A stretch of DNA of 64,000 bases from Caldisphaera sp. (GTDB lineage: Archaea > Thermoproteota > Thermoprotei_A > Sulfolobales > Acidilobaceae), in NCBI RefSeq assembly GCF_023256325.1, contig NZ_JAGDXI010000049.1:1-64000 (forward strand). The letters are read 5' to 3'. The notes under the pieces were generated by a model. It made no database searches and had not been told where the DNA came from. It saw only the letters and a list, made by a program, of their open reading frames with translations. The position numbers and the translations under genes are program-made. Positions 8,127 through 16,637 of the stretch are shown one piece after another (position 1 is the stretch's first letter; each line of letters starts with the position of its first letter).

Positions 8127-11100
8127 ATGTCATCAAATGAGGCTGAGCAATTAAAATTAATTAAAGAATCAACATTTAAGCCAGAAATTGAAATGGAAGC
8201 TAGAAAGCTTTTATTAAAAGAAATTTACGAAGCTGTTTTAAAAGAATATAATAAAAGAGCGCCAAATGGCGGCATGTTAGCTGATATTCCACAATGTGTA
8301 AAAGATTTTGTAGAAGGTAAAAGGGATGAACCATGCGAAGACGATTTGAAATTTACTTATAATGCAATAAAAGTATTGCAATCAAGATATATGGTGAAAA
8401 GTCAATTACTAAATCCATTAGAAACACCTTCTATGGTTATGAGAAGAGTGGCTGAGGGTTTCTCTTCTAGAGCAGATAAAGAAAAGCTTTATAATTTATT
8501 GATAAATGGCAAATTCATGTTTAATTCTCCAACATTATTTAATATGTTCTCTGATGGAGCTAAAGGAGCTTTAAGTGCTTGTTATGTTACACCAGTATTT
8601 GATAGTATGGAAGGCATATTAGATGGAGTTAAGGTTCAAGCTTTAACTTTTAAATATGGAGGAGGCCAGGGTTTCAGCTTTTCTGAGCTCAGGCCTAGAG
8701 GAGATATTGTTGCTGGAACAAGTGGAGTGGCAAGTGGGCCATTAAGCTTTATGAGGTTGTATGATGTCGCAACGGATGTTGTTAAACAAGGGGGCAAGAG
8801 AAGAGGGGCCAATATGGGTATATTACATATTTGGCATCCTGATATATACAATCCGAAATATGATTCGTGGCAGGCTTTAGCAAACACTTTACCTCCTCAA
8901 GTTAGAGCATTTATAAAGGCAGTTAAGGATGCATTTGATCAAATAGAAAAAGATGAACTATACGAGGTAAATCCAATATTAAAAGAAATGGCTGAAAAAC
9001 TTTCAAAGGAAGGTTATTATATGCCAGAAGATGCAGGTTTTATACAATCCAAGAAAACTCCAATGCAGGACTCATTTTTAACCAACTTTAATATAAGTGT
9101 TGGTGTAAATGATGCTTTTATGAAATCGCTCATTGAAGGCAATGAATGGTGGATGGTAAATCCAAGATATAGCAAGGATGAGAATGGAGTTTATAGAATT
9201 CATTATAGTATTAGCAAAGAAACAGGTTTAGGAAGAATGGGAAAGCTTATTGAAGAAAACAAATGGCTCTTAGATAATCCATATTTAAATATATTTGAAG
9301 ATGTTTTAGAAAAAACAAAATCTTTAGCGATTAATGATTTGGAAGAAGCAAGCAAGACATCGGGTAAGAAAGTAGACTTTAATGAAAGAAATACAAAGGC
9401 ATGGAAATATAATGCAAGGCTTTTATGGGAAGAAATAATTAAAGCTGCATGGGAAGGTGGAGATCCTGGATTAATATTCCCAGATAATCATAATAAATTT
9501 AGTCCAACTCCTTGGTTGGGCGTAGTTACTGCAACAAATCCATGTGGAGAGCAGCACCTATATCCATTTGAAAGTTGTAACCTAGGCTCTATAGACCTAA
9601 ACAAATACGTTAGGAATAATAAATTCGATTTAGAAGAGTTTTATAATGATATACAATTGATCGTTGATTCAATGGATGCTGTAATAGATTTAAATAAACA
9701 TCCTGATAAGAGACAAACTCTAATAAACTCAATAACGAGGAAAATAGGATTAGGAATAATGGGATTGGCAAATGCTGTAGCAACCCTTAACTATCCTTAT
9801 GATAGCGATGAAGCTGTTGCGTTCACTTTAATAGTTTCTGCAGCAATTGAAGTTTTTGCATGGAAAAGGAGTTGGGAATTAGGTGCTATATTAGGTCATG
9901 CTCCAGCTTTTGAATGTAAAAGATGGGATTGGAAGGAGATGAAATGTGTTGAAAAAGCTGATATTGAAGAAACCTTAAAATTACATACGCCTGCTTTACT
10001 TAAGGCTAATGAGGTTATGAGAATTAAAGATGGTTGGATAAATGTAAAGTATCATGATATTAAGATACCAGCGGAGGTTTCTAAAAGACTAGTCGGAGAA
10101 ACGGCAAAAAGAGTTATGTCAGATGGTTCAATAAACATCATTAAAGAAGAAGCATTTTATAAAGTACTAAATGACGTCTTTTCAATTTCCAAAGATGATA
10201 TAAATAACTCTTCTGATTTTTCAATAAATGATGTAAAGAAGTTGCTCATTAATGCTTTATTCAACCCTGAAGCGACTTGGAATAAGCTTATAGAGTATGG
10301 TAAGTCTATAGGAGCCAAAGCCCCAAGAAATACTGTTGTAAACACAGTTGCTCCAACCGGGACAATAAGCATTATATCTGGAACAAGCAGCGGAATAGAG
10401 CCATATTTTGCTTTGGTATATTTGAGAAGGGTTGCTGTAGGAGAATTTTGGGAAACAATATCTATATTTAGAGATAAAGTTTTGGAAATAGCAAAGAAAT
10501 ATAACTTATCTGTTGAGTTTTTAGATGATTTATTTAAATTTATATCATCTCATAAAGGTAGTATAAGATGGGCATTAAACGATATAGAAAACTATATAGT
10601 AAGTAAGAGTAAAGTTATTGAAAAGGATGGCAGAATAGTGTCTAAAACCGATATAGATTATAAGGGTCTAATAGAAGAAATAAGAAATTTAGCAAATCTC
10701 TTCTCTACCAGCATGGATTTTGATTTGTGGTATCATCTTTCTCATCAAATAGCTTCACAAATTTATACAGATCAAGCCATAAGCAAAACAATCAATTTGC
10801 CAAGTGATGCAAAAATAGATGATGTTTATACGACATATCTTGTTGCTTGGTTGGGAGGATTAAAAGGAGTAACGATTTATAGAGATGAGAGCAAAGGGAT
10901 ACAAGTAATATACTTTGGAGGGGAAGCAAAAAACATATTAGTACAACCTATAAAACAAAAGAAAAAAGAGAAGTCTAGAATGACAATAATAAAAAAGGAA
11001 ATGAGGGTAACAGATATAGAGTCTGATAGAAAGCTCTCCCAATTATTTGGTATAACTAAGGATAGCAGGAGTGGTGTTGTGAGTTTAAAGGCTGATGAAA

Positions 11101-11129
11101 ATAGTACCTGCAAAACATGTGATCTCTAA
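8127..11129 (+). CDS. nrdJ: Adenosylcobalamin-dependent ribonucleotide reductase (class II)
   Basis: A ~1000-residue class II ribonucleotide reductase. The radical-site motif NPCGEQ contains Cys473 and the following Glu, and Cys484 in ESCNLGSID lies 11 residues on, as in bacterial NrdJ. The other redox cysteine is Cys152 in SACYVTP. The phosphate-binding segment APTGTISIISGTSSGIEP is present. The extreme C-terminus ends in CKTCDL, the flexible CxxC tail that re-reduces the active site. The enzyme makes deoxyribonucleotides from ribonucleotides using B12 as radical source, so it needs no oxygen or beta subunit. GAGGTG upstream favours ATG 8127 over the GTG at 8103. At ~1000 residues it is longer than many NrdJ proteins, owing to inserts in the barrel. 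Confidence 0.95.
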   Translation: MSSNEAEQLKLIKESTFKPEIEMEARKLLLKEIYEAVLKEYNKRAPNGGMLADIPQCVKDFVEGKRDEPCEDDLKFTYNAIKVLQSRYMVKSQLLNPLETPSMVMRRVAEGFSSRADKEKLYNLLINGKFMFNSPTLFNMFSDGAKGALSACYVTPVFDSMEGILDGVKVQALTFKYGGGQGFSFSELRPRGDIVAGTSGVASGPLSFMRLYDVATDVVKQGGKRRGANMGILHIWHPDIYNPKYDSWQALANTLPPQVRAFIKAVKDAFDQIEKDELYEVNPILKEMAEKLSKEGYYMPEDAGFIQSKKTPMQDSFLTNFNISVGVNDAFMKSLIEGNEWWMVNPRYSKDENGVYRIHYSISKETGLGRMGKLIEENKWLLDNPYLNIFEDVLEKTKSLAINDLEEASKTSGKKVDFNERNTKAWKYNARLLWEEIIKAAWEGGDPGLIFPDNHNKFSPTPWLGVVTATNPCGEQHLYPFESCNLGSIDLNKYVRNNKFDLEEFYNDIQLIVDSMDAVIDLNKHPDKRQTLINSITRKIGLGIMGLANAVATLNYPYDSDEAVAFTLIVSAAIEVFAWKRSWELGAILGHAPAFECKRWDWKEMKCVEKADIEETLKLHTPALLKANEVMRIKDGWINVKYHDIKIPAEVSKRLVGETAKRVMSDGSINIIKEEAFYKVLNDVFSISKDDINNSSDFSINDVKKLLINALFNPEATWNKLIEYGKSIGAKAPRNTVVNTVAPTGTISIISGTSSGIEPYFALVYLRRVAVGEFWETISIFRDKVLEIAKKYNLSVEFLDDLFKFISSHKGSIRWALNDIENYIVSKSKVIEKDGRIVSKTDIDYKGLIEEIRNLANLFSTSMDFDLWYHLSHQIASQIYTDQAISKTINLPSDAKIDDVYTTYLVAWLGGLKGVTIYRDESKGIQVIYFGGEAKNILVQPIKQKKKEKSRMTIIKKEMRVTDIESDRKLSQLFGITKDSRSGVVSLKADENSTCKTCDL

Positions 11130-11160
11130 TCTTTTTTAACTTTCTGTTTCTATCATTTTT
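11130..11160 (+). terminator. T-rich terminator after nrdJ
   Basis: Directly after the nrdJ stop, the sequence has CTTTTTTAACTTTCTG and then CATTTTT within 30 bases. Archaeal termination needs only short T tracts, so this is a plausible terminator, with the signal-peptidase start 12 bases beyond. Confidence 0.35.
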
Positions 11161-11171
11161 ATGGGATTAAA

Positions 11172-11675
11172 ATGAATAAGTATAATAAAGATCAAAAAAC
11201 AAAATATGCCAATGCTATATTTATTACAGCTATAATATTGATCATTGGGGCTGCGATAGTTGCTCATTTAGCTTATGGTGTAACACCTGTTATTGTTGAT
11301 GGAATAAGTATGAAGCCTACTCTACATACTGGGGACATTGCTATAATGTATAAGGAGCCTTATAGCAATATTAAAATAGGTAACATAATAGTCTATAATT
11401 ATTATGGAACGCTAATTATACATAGAGTTATTGGTATATATGAGCATAATGGGACGGAGTGCTTTATAATAAAAGGAGATAATAATCCAATACCAGATCC
11501 AGGCTATCCTCAATATTGTGGGTATTATACAGTAGATGGTTTCACTACAGGAGGAGTTCCATATTTTGAAATAAAAGGCGTTATATGGACTTATAATGGA
11601 AATGAGCCAATAGTTATACCATATATAGGAAGCTTTGCTTTAGCAATAAGAGGTACTGGCAGCGATACTTTTTGA
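11172..11675 (+). CDS. Signal peptidase I (S26B, archaeal/ER type)
   Basis: A 167-residue membrane-anchored protease. Residues ~15-38 form an N-terminal transmembrane helix. The catalytic serine is Ser46 in GISMKPTL, the archaeal catalytic histidine that replaces the bacterial lysine is His84 in IIHRVIG, and the conserved aspartate is Asp103 in IKGDNN. These three elements define the archaeal/eukaryotic Sec11-like branch that removes signal peptides outside the membrane. The C-terminal transmembrane helix seen in many archaeal forms is not obvious. It follows nrdJ on the same strand and ends immediately before the convergent topoisomerase gene, with no spacer. Confidence 0.9.
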   Translation: MNKYNKDQKTKYANAIFITAIILIIGAAIVAHLAYGVTPVIVDGISMKPTLHTGDIAIMYKEPYSNIKIGNIIVYNYYGTLIIHRVIGIYEHNGTECFIIKGDNNPIPDPGYPQYCGYYTVDGFTTGGVPYFEIKGVIWTYNGNEPIVIPYIGSFALAIRGTGSDTF

Positions 11676-13739
11676 TTATTTAATATCAATATATGATACT
11701 TTATTTTGAAGTAAAAATTTGCTTCCTTCTCTTATCCATAGGCCAACGACAGCATTTTCAGATAGTTCTTTTAATACTTGGTTTTCATTTGTTTCTAGTC
11801 TTTTAATTAAATCTGGAACCTTTTCGTTTATTTTCTTTAATGCCATATAATGAAAATCGCATAAATTGTAATTCAAAAACTTGTGTTTAGCTTGTCTTTT
11901 ACATATAGAGCATTTTTCTTCAGGCTCTTCTATGCCTAAAGCAATTGCTAGATTTTTACCTAAACTTTTATCATTAAGTTTTTCTTTTATTATTTTTGAT
12001 AGGAATTCCTTAGCTTCATTTACTATGTCTTCTTTAGAATATTTACCTTTTGATATCATGTCTAACTTTTCCTCGAAGTCTCTTGTAAGTTCAGGTGAAG
12101 TTAGTTGATTTGATACTAATTCTATAGCTTTATATACTGCATATCCCAAGTTTGTGACTTCCGTTTTATTTCCTTTGTTTATCAAGTATTTTCTTTTGTA
12201 AAGTATCTCTATAATTCTAGCTCTTGTTGCTTCTGTTCCAATGTTTACCTTTTCCATCCATCTAAGCAATGAAGGTCTACTTAAAAGCACATTGATTTTC
12301 GGCCATACCGTTTTCAGATTAACATTTATTATTTTTACTTTATCGTTTTTTCTTAATACAGGTATTTCATTGGTTTTTGGATAAGAAAAGCTATAATATT
12401 TAAACCATCCTTCATCAACCACTACTAATCCTTCTGCTTTATACTTCCTATTTATTCCATCCCTTAAAGTTGCATAGCTTTTATTTAATAGAGCATCTTT
12501 TGAAAATGCTGAAAGAAACCTTTTAACAATAAGGTCATAGATGTTTAGATAATCTCCATATAGTTTTTTTGGAACTTCACCTGTGGGATATATAGCTGGG
12601 TGGGCAGGATCATCTTCTTTACCCTGAACTGGATTTAGTTTTCCTTCGGTTTCTTTTAATAAGGTTTCTACTAAGCTCTTGTATTTTTGTTTTGTTAAAT
12701 TATTTATTATCTGGTTATAATTAATAGTCCTAGGTAGTTTTTGGCTATTAGTTCTTGGATAGCTTATTAAAGCTTCTAAATAAAGCTCTTCAGCTATGCT
12801 TTGTGTTTTAAATGGTGAGAAACCATATATTCTCGATGCCTCTTTTTGGAGATCCCCTAAATTAAAAGCTGGCGGTGGCGGAATTTTTTCTTTGATATCA
12901 CCATAATCTTCGACTATTAAGTATGGATTTTTTTCCAGATATTCCTTAACATTCTTCGCTTCAGAAATTGTTTCAGGATACCAATCCTTAGGAGTTATTA
13001 AAAATCTTTTCCCTTCGTACTCACCTATTATTGATATAGAAAAATAGGGGTTCGGCAAATATAGGTTTATTTCTTCCCATCTTTTTATGGCTTCTGCAAG
13101 AGTTGGACTTTGAACTCGGCCTGCACTTAAAGAAACAGTCTTTCCAGTTTCATTCTTTAATGATTTCATGAGAAGTCTTGATACATTAATCCCCCAAAGC
13201 CAATCTAATTCATGCCTTGCAGAGCCAGCATTTACATTATCTAAATCCAAAGGAAATAATTCCTTAAATGCGTTTAAAATATCTACTTTAGTTAAAGCGG
13301 AGTATTTCATCCTTTTTGCTCTTTTAATATCTCCAAAGCTTTCTATAATTTTATATCCTATAACACTTCCTTCAATATCATAATCACAAGCATTTATATA
13401 TGAGCTTGCTTTAGGTAGAATTGATGACATCATCATATAATATGGTTTTGTATAGTAAGCAGATTTATCAAATTCCCAAAGTGGTTTCCATGTTATTTTT
13501 ACTATGGGTACTCCTCTTCCACTTGTAGAAGGTCCGAATAAATGACCGGCACTGGGCAAAACTAAAATAGTCTCTTTGTTATTTTTAATAACATAATAAG
13601 GAATTCTGTAATATTTGCATTTTTCAAATTTTCCATAATCTTTTAAAGCCAAAGCAATTTTTTCAGCAGCTTTTGGTTTTTCGGCTATTAAAGCAGTAAA
13701 ATTGTTTGAATAGCAGTTTTTGCTTAAACTTTTACTCAT
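11676..13739 (-). CDS. topA: Type IA DNA topoisomerase
   Basis: A 687-residue type IA topoisomerase. The N-terminal Toprim domain has the catalytic glutamate in IAEKPKAAEKIA and the acidic metal triad region CDYDIEGSVIG. The active-site tyrosine is Tyr327 in ALISYPRTNSQ. The C-terminus has a compact zinc motif (CSICKRQ...CDFHY, about residues 618-640). The enzyme relaxes negative supercoils and decatenates DNA through a 5'-phosphotyrosine intermediate. It is the archaeal TopA/Top3-like form and lacks a reverse gyrase helicase domain. The gene ends back to back with the signal peptidase gene, and its start lies 32 bases downstream of rpoF, with which it may be co-transcribed. Confidence 0.93.
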   Translation of the reverse strand: MSKSLSKNCYSNNFTALIAEKPKAAEKIALALKDYGKFEKCKYYRIPYYVIKNNKETILVLPSAGHLFGPSTSGRGVPIVKITWKPLWEFDKSAYYTKPYYMMMSSILPKASSYINACDYDIEGSVIGYKIIESFGDIKRAKRMKYSALTKVDILNAFKELFPLDLDNVNAGSARHELDWLWGINVSRLLMKSLKNETGKTVSLSAGRVQSPTLAEAIKRWEEINLYLPNPYFSISIIGEYEGKRFLITPKDWYPETISEAKNVKEYLEKNPYLIVEDYGDIKEKIPPPPAFNLGDLQKEASRIYGFSPFKTQSIAEELYLEALISYPRTNSQKLPRTINYNQIINNLTKQKYKSLVETLLKETEGKLNPVQGKEDDPAHPAIYPTGEVPKKLYGDYLNIYDLIVKRFLSAFSKDALLNKSYATLRDGINRKYKAEGLVVVDEGWFKYYSFSYPKTNEIPVLRKNDKVKIINVNLKTVWPKINVLLSRPSLLRWMEKVNIGTEATRARIIEILYKRKYLINKGNKTEVTNLGYAVYKAIELVSNQLTSPELTRDFEEKLDMISKGKYSKEDIVNEAKEFLSKIIKEKLNDKSLGKNLAIALGIEEPEEKCSICKRQAKHKFLNYNLCDFHYMALKKINEKVPDLIKRLETNENQVLKELSENAVVGLWIREGSKFLLQNKVSYIDIK

Positions 13740-13771
13740 AGTTACCCAACTAATTTATGGAGCTAAGGAGT

Positions 13772-14128
13772 TTAACTTTTTTTATTACAAAAATTATTTA
13801 TTATGTTGAAAATTTCTTTCGATTTTTCTTCATCTATTTTTGTTGACTCTTCTTCAGGTAAAGAAGATACCATAGATATAATAAAAGAACTGTTTTCAGG
13901 GCAAACATTTAATAGCATTATAGCTGTAGTTTCTTTTAAACCAAGGCTAACTAATTTTTTAATTGATTCTGTAGCTTCTTTAAAATCACCTTCTCCAAAG
14001 GTTTTTAGATAATCCCATGATTTTTCCTGAAGGGAATTTATTTGTTGGGAATCTTCAATCCTTCTTTCCATAAAATATTTTGCCTCATAATAAGAGATAT
14101 AGCGTCTTTCTTCAATCCTTCTTTCCAT
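13772..14128 (-). CDS. rpoF: RNA polymerase subunit Rpo4 (RpoF)
   Basis: A 118-residue Rpb4-like subunit that forms the stalk of archaeal RNA polymerase with Rpo7. The N-terminal ERRYISYYEAKYFMERR aligns with the conserved start of crenarchaeal Rpo4, followed by the helical HRDC-like part ending FNIINNFCN. The ATG at 14128 is preferred over the internal MERRIE, because the family needs the EERRYISY segment. A 21-bp sequence encoding MERRIE(D/E) occurs twice, 57 bases apart and in frame. It lies 13 bases downstream of rpl21e, the classic archaeal rpl21e-rpoF pair. Confidence 0.85.
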   Translation of the reverse strand: MERRIEERRYISYYEAKYFMERRIEDSQQINSLQEKSWDYLKTFGEGDFKEATESIKKLVSLGLKETTAIMLLNVCPENSSFIISMVSSLPEEESTKIDEEKSKEIFNIINNFCNKKS

Positions 14129-14141
14129 AATATAAGACCCC

Positions 14142-14453
14142 TTATTGGGATTTTTGTTCTGAGAAGGGTTTTAGATGAACTGCATATGTTATAATAGTTT
14201 TTTCCTTATTTCCTAAGTTTACTTTTATTACATAAGCTTTTCCTCTTTTATCAACAATTTCTCCCGTTAGACCATGAAATCTTCTATGAGGCATTCCGTC
14301 ATGAAAAGTAGAATTTATATATATAACAACTTTATCTCCTATTTGATATGGATATAAGGCTTTACTTAATCTTGGAACACCTCCTCTTTCTCTGATGTGC
14401 TTTCTTAGCATATTCCTTGTTTTGCTTCTATACCCTGTTGATGCCTTTACCAT
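14142..14453 (-). CDS. rpl21e: Ribosomal protein L21e (eL21)
   Basis: A 103-residue large-subunit ribosomal protein. It has the conserved basic N-terminus with SKTRNMLRKH, then the SH3-like core YQIGDKVVIYIN, MPHRRFHGLTGEIVDKRGKAYVI and the C-terminal VHLKPF. Length and motifs match the archaeal family. AAGGTGA upstream supports the ATG at 14453. It heads the rpl21e-rpoF(-topA) transcription unit. The leader contains a small hairpin that resembles a transposon left end (see separate entry). Confidence 0.95.
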   Translation of the reverse strand: MVKASTGYRSKTRNMLRKHIRERGGVPRLSKALYPYQIGDKVVIYINSTFHDGMPHRRFHGLTGEIVDKRGKAYVIKVNLGNKEKTIITYAVHLKPFSEQKSQ

Positions 14454-14473
14454 TTTGAATCACCTTTACGACT

Positions 14474-14515
14474 AAAGACCTCGCCATTTAAGGCGTGTAT
14501 GTAAGTTTATAAATT
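14474..14515 (-). promoter_or_regulatory. Hairpin-containing leader and TATA box upstream of rpl21e
   Basis: Read on the minus strand, a TATA box (TTTATAAA at 14506-14513) is followed by ACACGCCTTAAATGGCGAGGTC, which can fold as CGCC/GGCG. The same arrangement lies in front of the gene at 15575-15952, where it coincides with the left end of a degraded IS200/IS605 element. This copy may be a solo left-end relic used as a promoter, or a shared leader motif. Confidence 0.4.
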
Positions 14516-14653
14516 TTATAAAGTATTTCAGCAAGATTATATTTGAACTCAAAGATTGTAAGTTATAAAAGCAGGTATTCTATTATAACTTTAATATGTT
14601 ATAACTAAGATATTTATTACTCAATATTAAGTGCTTATATGAAGTTTTAATAA

Positions 14654-15025
14654 TTATGAAGAACTTAAATAGCTCTTACAGCTGTTTAGTATATAGTTTC
14701 TTATATCATTAAACTCATTGCCTACCAAGATTGATTTTATTAAAAACATAAATTGTTCCCCTAAGGCTTCACGAGCTAATATACAAGCGTTCTCTGGACT
14801 TCTCAGCAATAACTCTACAAATCCCATGTTAAACTTTACTTTAGATTGGCTATCTAGTAGGATATATGCCCCCATAAATGAATTTAATGCTTTTTTACTT
14901 AATACACTAACAACTTCATTAAATTTATCTCCAGTAAAATTCATTTTATCCATATCAAATGTCCTCCATAATATATTGTTGCCTATATACATCAATTCTA
15001 ATACCTCTGTGTATTGTTTATTCAA
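14654..15025 (-). CDS. Hypothetical helical protein
   Basis: A 123-residue protein I do not recognise, with predicted alpha-helical composition and no motif, signal peptide or membrane segment. The first codon would be TTG at 15025, or ATG at residue 12; neither has a strong Shine-Dalgarno. An overlapping plus-strand frame exists, but its composition looks like an antisense shadow. It is divergent from rpo13 across a ~150-base region with a palindromic TATA-like sequence (GCTTTTATAC near 15075). Real gene status is probable, not certain. Confidence 0.55.
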   Translation of the reverse strand: MNKQYTEVLELMYIGNNILWRTFDMDKMNFTGDKFNEVVSVLSKKALNSFMGAYILLDSQSKVKFNMGFVELLLRSPENACILAREALGEQFMFLIKSILVGNEFNDIRNYILNSCKSYLSSS

Positions 15026-15179
15026 CTGCGTAGATATTTATCTAATAAGACCTATTTCCATTTAAAAGGAGAAAAGCTTTTATACCCATTTTTAAGCTAT
15101 TCAAATCAAATAAAAACCATTATATTCCAAATGAAAATATTAAATTTGCGTTACCATATTAAAAGTTTAGGTGGAAAAA

Positions 15180-15566
15180 ATGAGCGAAAATGAAGAGGAA
15201 GTAGGTGAAGAGGAAGAAGAACAAGAACAACAAAGTAATGTTCAAGAAGAATCTCAACAGCTAATTGAATATAAGGTCGAAAGCCCCGAACTATTAGATA
15301 TTATGTTAAGATCATTCGATATTTTAGAAAAAGCAGTTAAAGATGAAATTAAGGTAAATGAAGCGAGAGCATATTATAACGAGGAAGTTGAGCGTAAAAT
15401 GTCAGAGCTATCTAGCTCTTCTATAAAGAAATCAAGAAGGTCTAAGAAATCAGTTAAAAAGAAAAGTAGTAAGAAGAAAGAAAGTGAAAAAAATAAAAAA
15501 GAAAAAAGTAGTAAGAAGAAAACCAGTAAGAAAAAAAGTAGCGAAGAAAATAAAGCAGAAGAGTGA
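15180..15566 (+). CDS. rpo13: RNA polymerase subunit Rpo13 with a long lysine/serine tail
   Basis: About 128 residues in three parts. There is an acidic N-terminus (glutamate/glutamine runs, residues 1-35), then a helix-turn-helix core around ESPELLDIMLRSFDILEK and INEARAYYNEEVE-like sequence, then a highly basic C-terminus of KKS/KKK repeats. This acidic-HTH-basic order matches Rpo13, the small crenarchaeal RNA polymerase subunit that sits in the DNA channel near downstream DNA. The core resembles the Sulfolobus segment DIELLMKNTEIWDNLLNGKISVDEA in pattern. The tail (~60 residues) is longer than the Sulfolobus one. The ATG at 15180 follows AGGTGG with nine-base spacing; the GTG at 15171 is part of the Shine-Dalgarno. 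Confidence 0.72.
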   Translation: MSENEEEVGEEEEEQEQQSNVQEESQQLIEYKVESPELLDIMLRSFDILEKAVKDEIKVNEARAYYNEEVERKMSELSSSSIKKSRRSKKSVKKKSSKKKESEKNKKEKSSKKKTSKKKSSEENKAEE

Positions 15567-15574
15567 GGAATCAA

Positions 15575-15952
15575 TTATTTTTCTGTGGTAACATTAAATC
15601 CTATTTGATTTAATCCCTTAACTATGAATTCCTCTTTTAATCTTCTATCAAATGTTATTATTACAAATTTTTTATTATTTTCTTTAACCAGTTTCATATT
15701 ATCAACAACAACTGAACCTTTTATCATATCGCTTACATCTTTATCTGGAGTAACATAATCTTTAAACTTTTTTCTTTGATATTCATAGAATTCATCAAAG
15801 TTATTTAATATTCTAAAAGATTCTATAACATCTTTTGTTTCTAAGCCCCCCCTTAGCGATACAATAATTTTTAATAATTCTAAAGCATCGCTTAACTCTA
15901 GTTTAACGCTTTTATAATTTCCAGGTTCAATTTTTAGTTTGATTTCTTTCAT
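15575..15952 (-). CDS. Conserved-looking hypothetical protein
   Basis: A 125-residue soluble protein of mixed alpha/beta prediction; I do not recognise the family. No catalytic motif is evident. It is convergent with rpo13, with eight bases between the stops. A Shine-Dalgarno GGTGA lies six bases before its ATG, directly next to the left end of a degraded IS200/IS605 element, so its promoter appears to lie within that element's end (TATTTATA at 15997-16004, read on the minus strand). Confidence 0.7.
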   Translation of the reverse strand: MKEIKLKIEPGNYKSVKLELSDALELLKIIVSLRGGLETKDVIESFRILNNFDEFYEYQRKKFKDYVTPDKDVSDMIKGSVVVDNMKLVKENNKKFVIITFDRRLKEEFIVKGLNQIGFNVTTEK

Positions 15953-15965
15953 TTTTTACTCACCA

Positions 15966-16520
15966 GAGACCCCGCCTGTAAGGGCGTGAAGTTAAGTATA
16001 AATAACACAACGGATATAAAAAGAGTGAGGAGTTTCCCTGAAAGCAGAAATTAAAGTAGCAGTACAGGGGAAGATTGCTAACCCTAACAAGGAGAAAAGA
16101 CATAAGCTAAACATTGTCCTAGAGAAGTAGCTAAAAGCTGTGAAGTTCTTCGCTTCCTTCAAGGCCAAGGACAAGAAACTCCTCCAACAGAAAGCATACA
16201 AGGAAGCTAGAAGGAGGTTCATGTTATCCTCTACCCTCACGGAGACTGCAAGGGACAAGGTGGTATATGTCAGTCCTAAGAACACGTCTAAGACTTGCCA
16301 TAGGTGTGGGTATGTTACCCGTGTTGAAGGTAGAGAATACCACTGCCCTAAATGTGGGATGATATATAATCGTGACTTGAATGCATCAATTAACATAGCC
16401 CGTGCCTTAATGAGAGGTACGGGTCGGGGTGTATGTAAACAACCCGAAGGGGAATGAAGGTGGGTCGTGAAGTCCATTGGAAACCCCAAAGCCCTGCCCG
16501 TAAGGACGGGGTAGTTTACT
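15966..16520 (+). mobile_element. Degraded IS200/IS605-family element with TnpB remnant
   Basis: A ~555-bp non-autonomous element. The left end at 15967-15990 has a short hairpin (CGCC...GGCG). The interior carries a deleted tnpB, and the right end at 16491-16520 has the hairpin CCCGTAAGGACGGG followed by GTAGTTTACT, typical of archaeal IS605-type ends. Its base composition is richer in G and C than the flanks, which suggests transfer. No tnpA is present, so it could move only with help from another copy. Exact borders need comparison with intact copies. Confidence 0.7.
16038..16457 (+). pseudogene. tnpB: tnpB remnant (internal deletion and premature stop)
   Basis: One reading frame joins the N-terminal TnpB segment (KAEIKVAVQGKIANPN..., from 16038) to the C-terminal zinc-ribbon/RuvC part. 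An in-frame TAG at 16128-16130 replaces the residue in the LEK-x-LKAVKFF stretch. The middle of the protein, roughly 250 residues including most RuvC motifs, is missing. The C-terminus keeps SPKNTSKTCHRCG, YHCPKCGM and NRDLNASINIARA, which is the DRDxNA-type last RuvC motif. It cannot encode an active RNA-guided nuclease. It lies inside the degraded IS200/IS605 element. Confidence 0.85.
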
Positions 16521-16637
16521 TTTACCCTGCAATATATCTAAGTAAACACCTTAATATTTTGTTAGCATAAAGGAATTTAGCATTTAATTTTTAATCTCGA
16601 ATTTTAGCAATATTTGTAGGATAAATAGGTGAAAAAA

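Noticed and set aside
14718..15065. A 115-codon plus-strand frame opposite the 14654-15025 gene
   Set aside because: Asn/Leu/Ser-rich composition like a shadow frame; the opposite strand encodes the more protein-like sequence.
15374..15574. Leucine/phenylalanine-rich minus-strand frame that looks like a membrane peptide
   Set aside because: It is the antisense of the lysine/serine codons of the Rpo13 tail.
16038..16457. Functional TnpB / RNA-guided nuclease
   Set aside because: The middle of the protein is deleted and a stop codon interrupts the N-terminal part.
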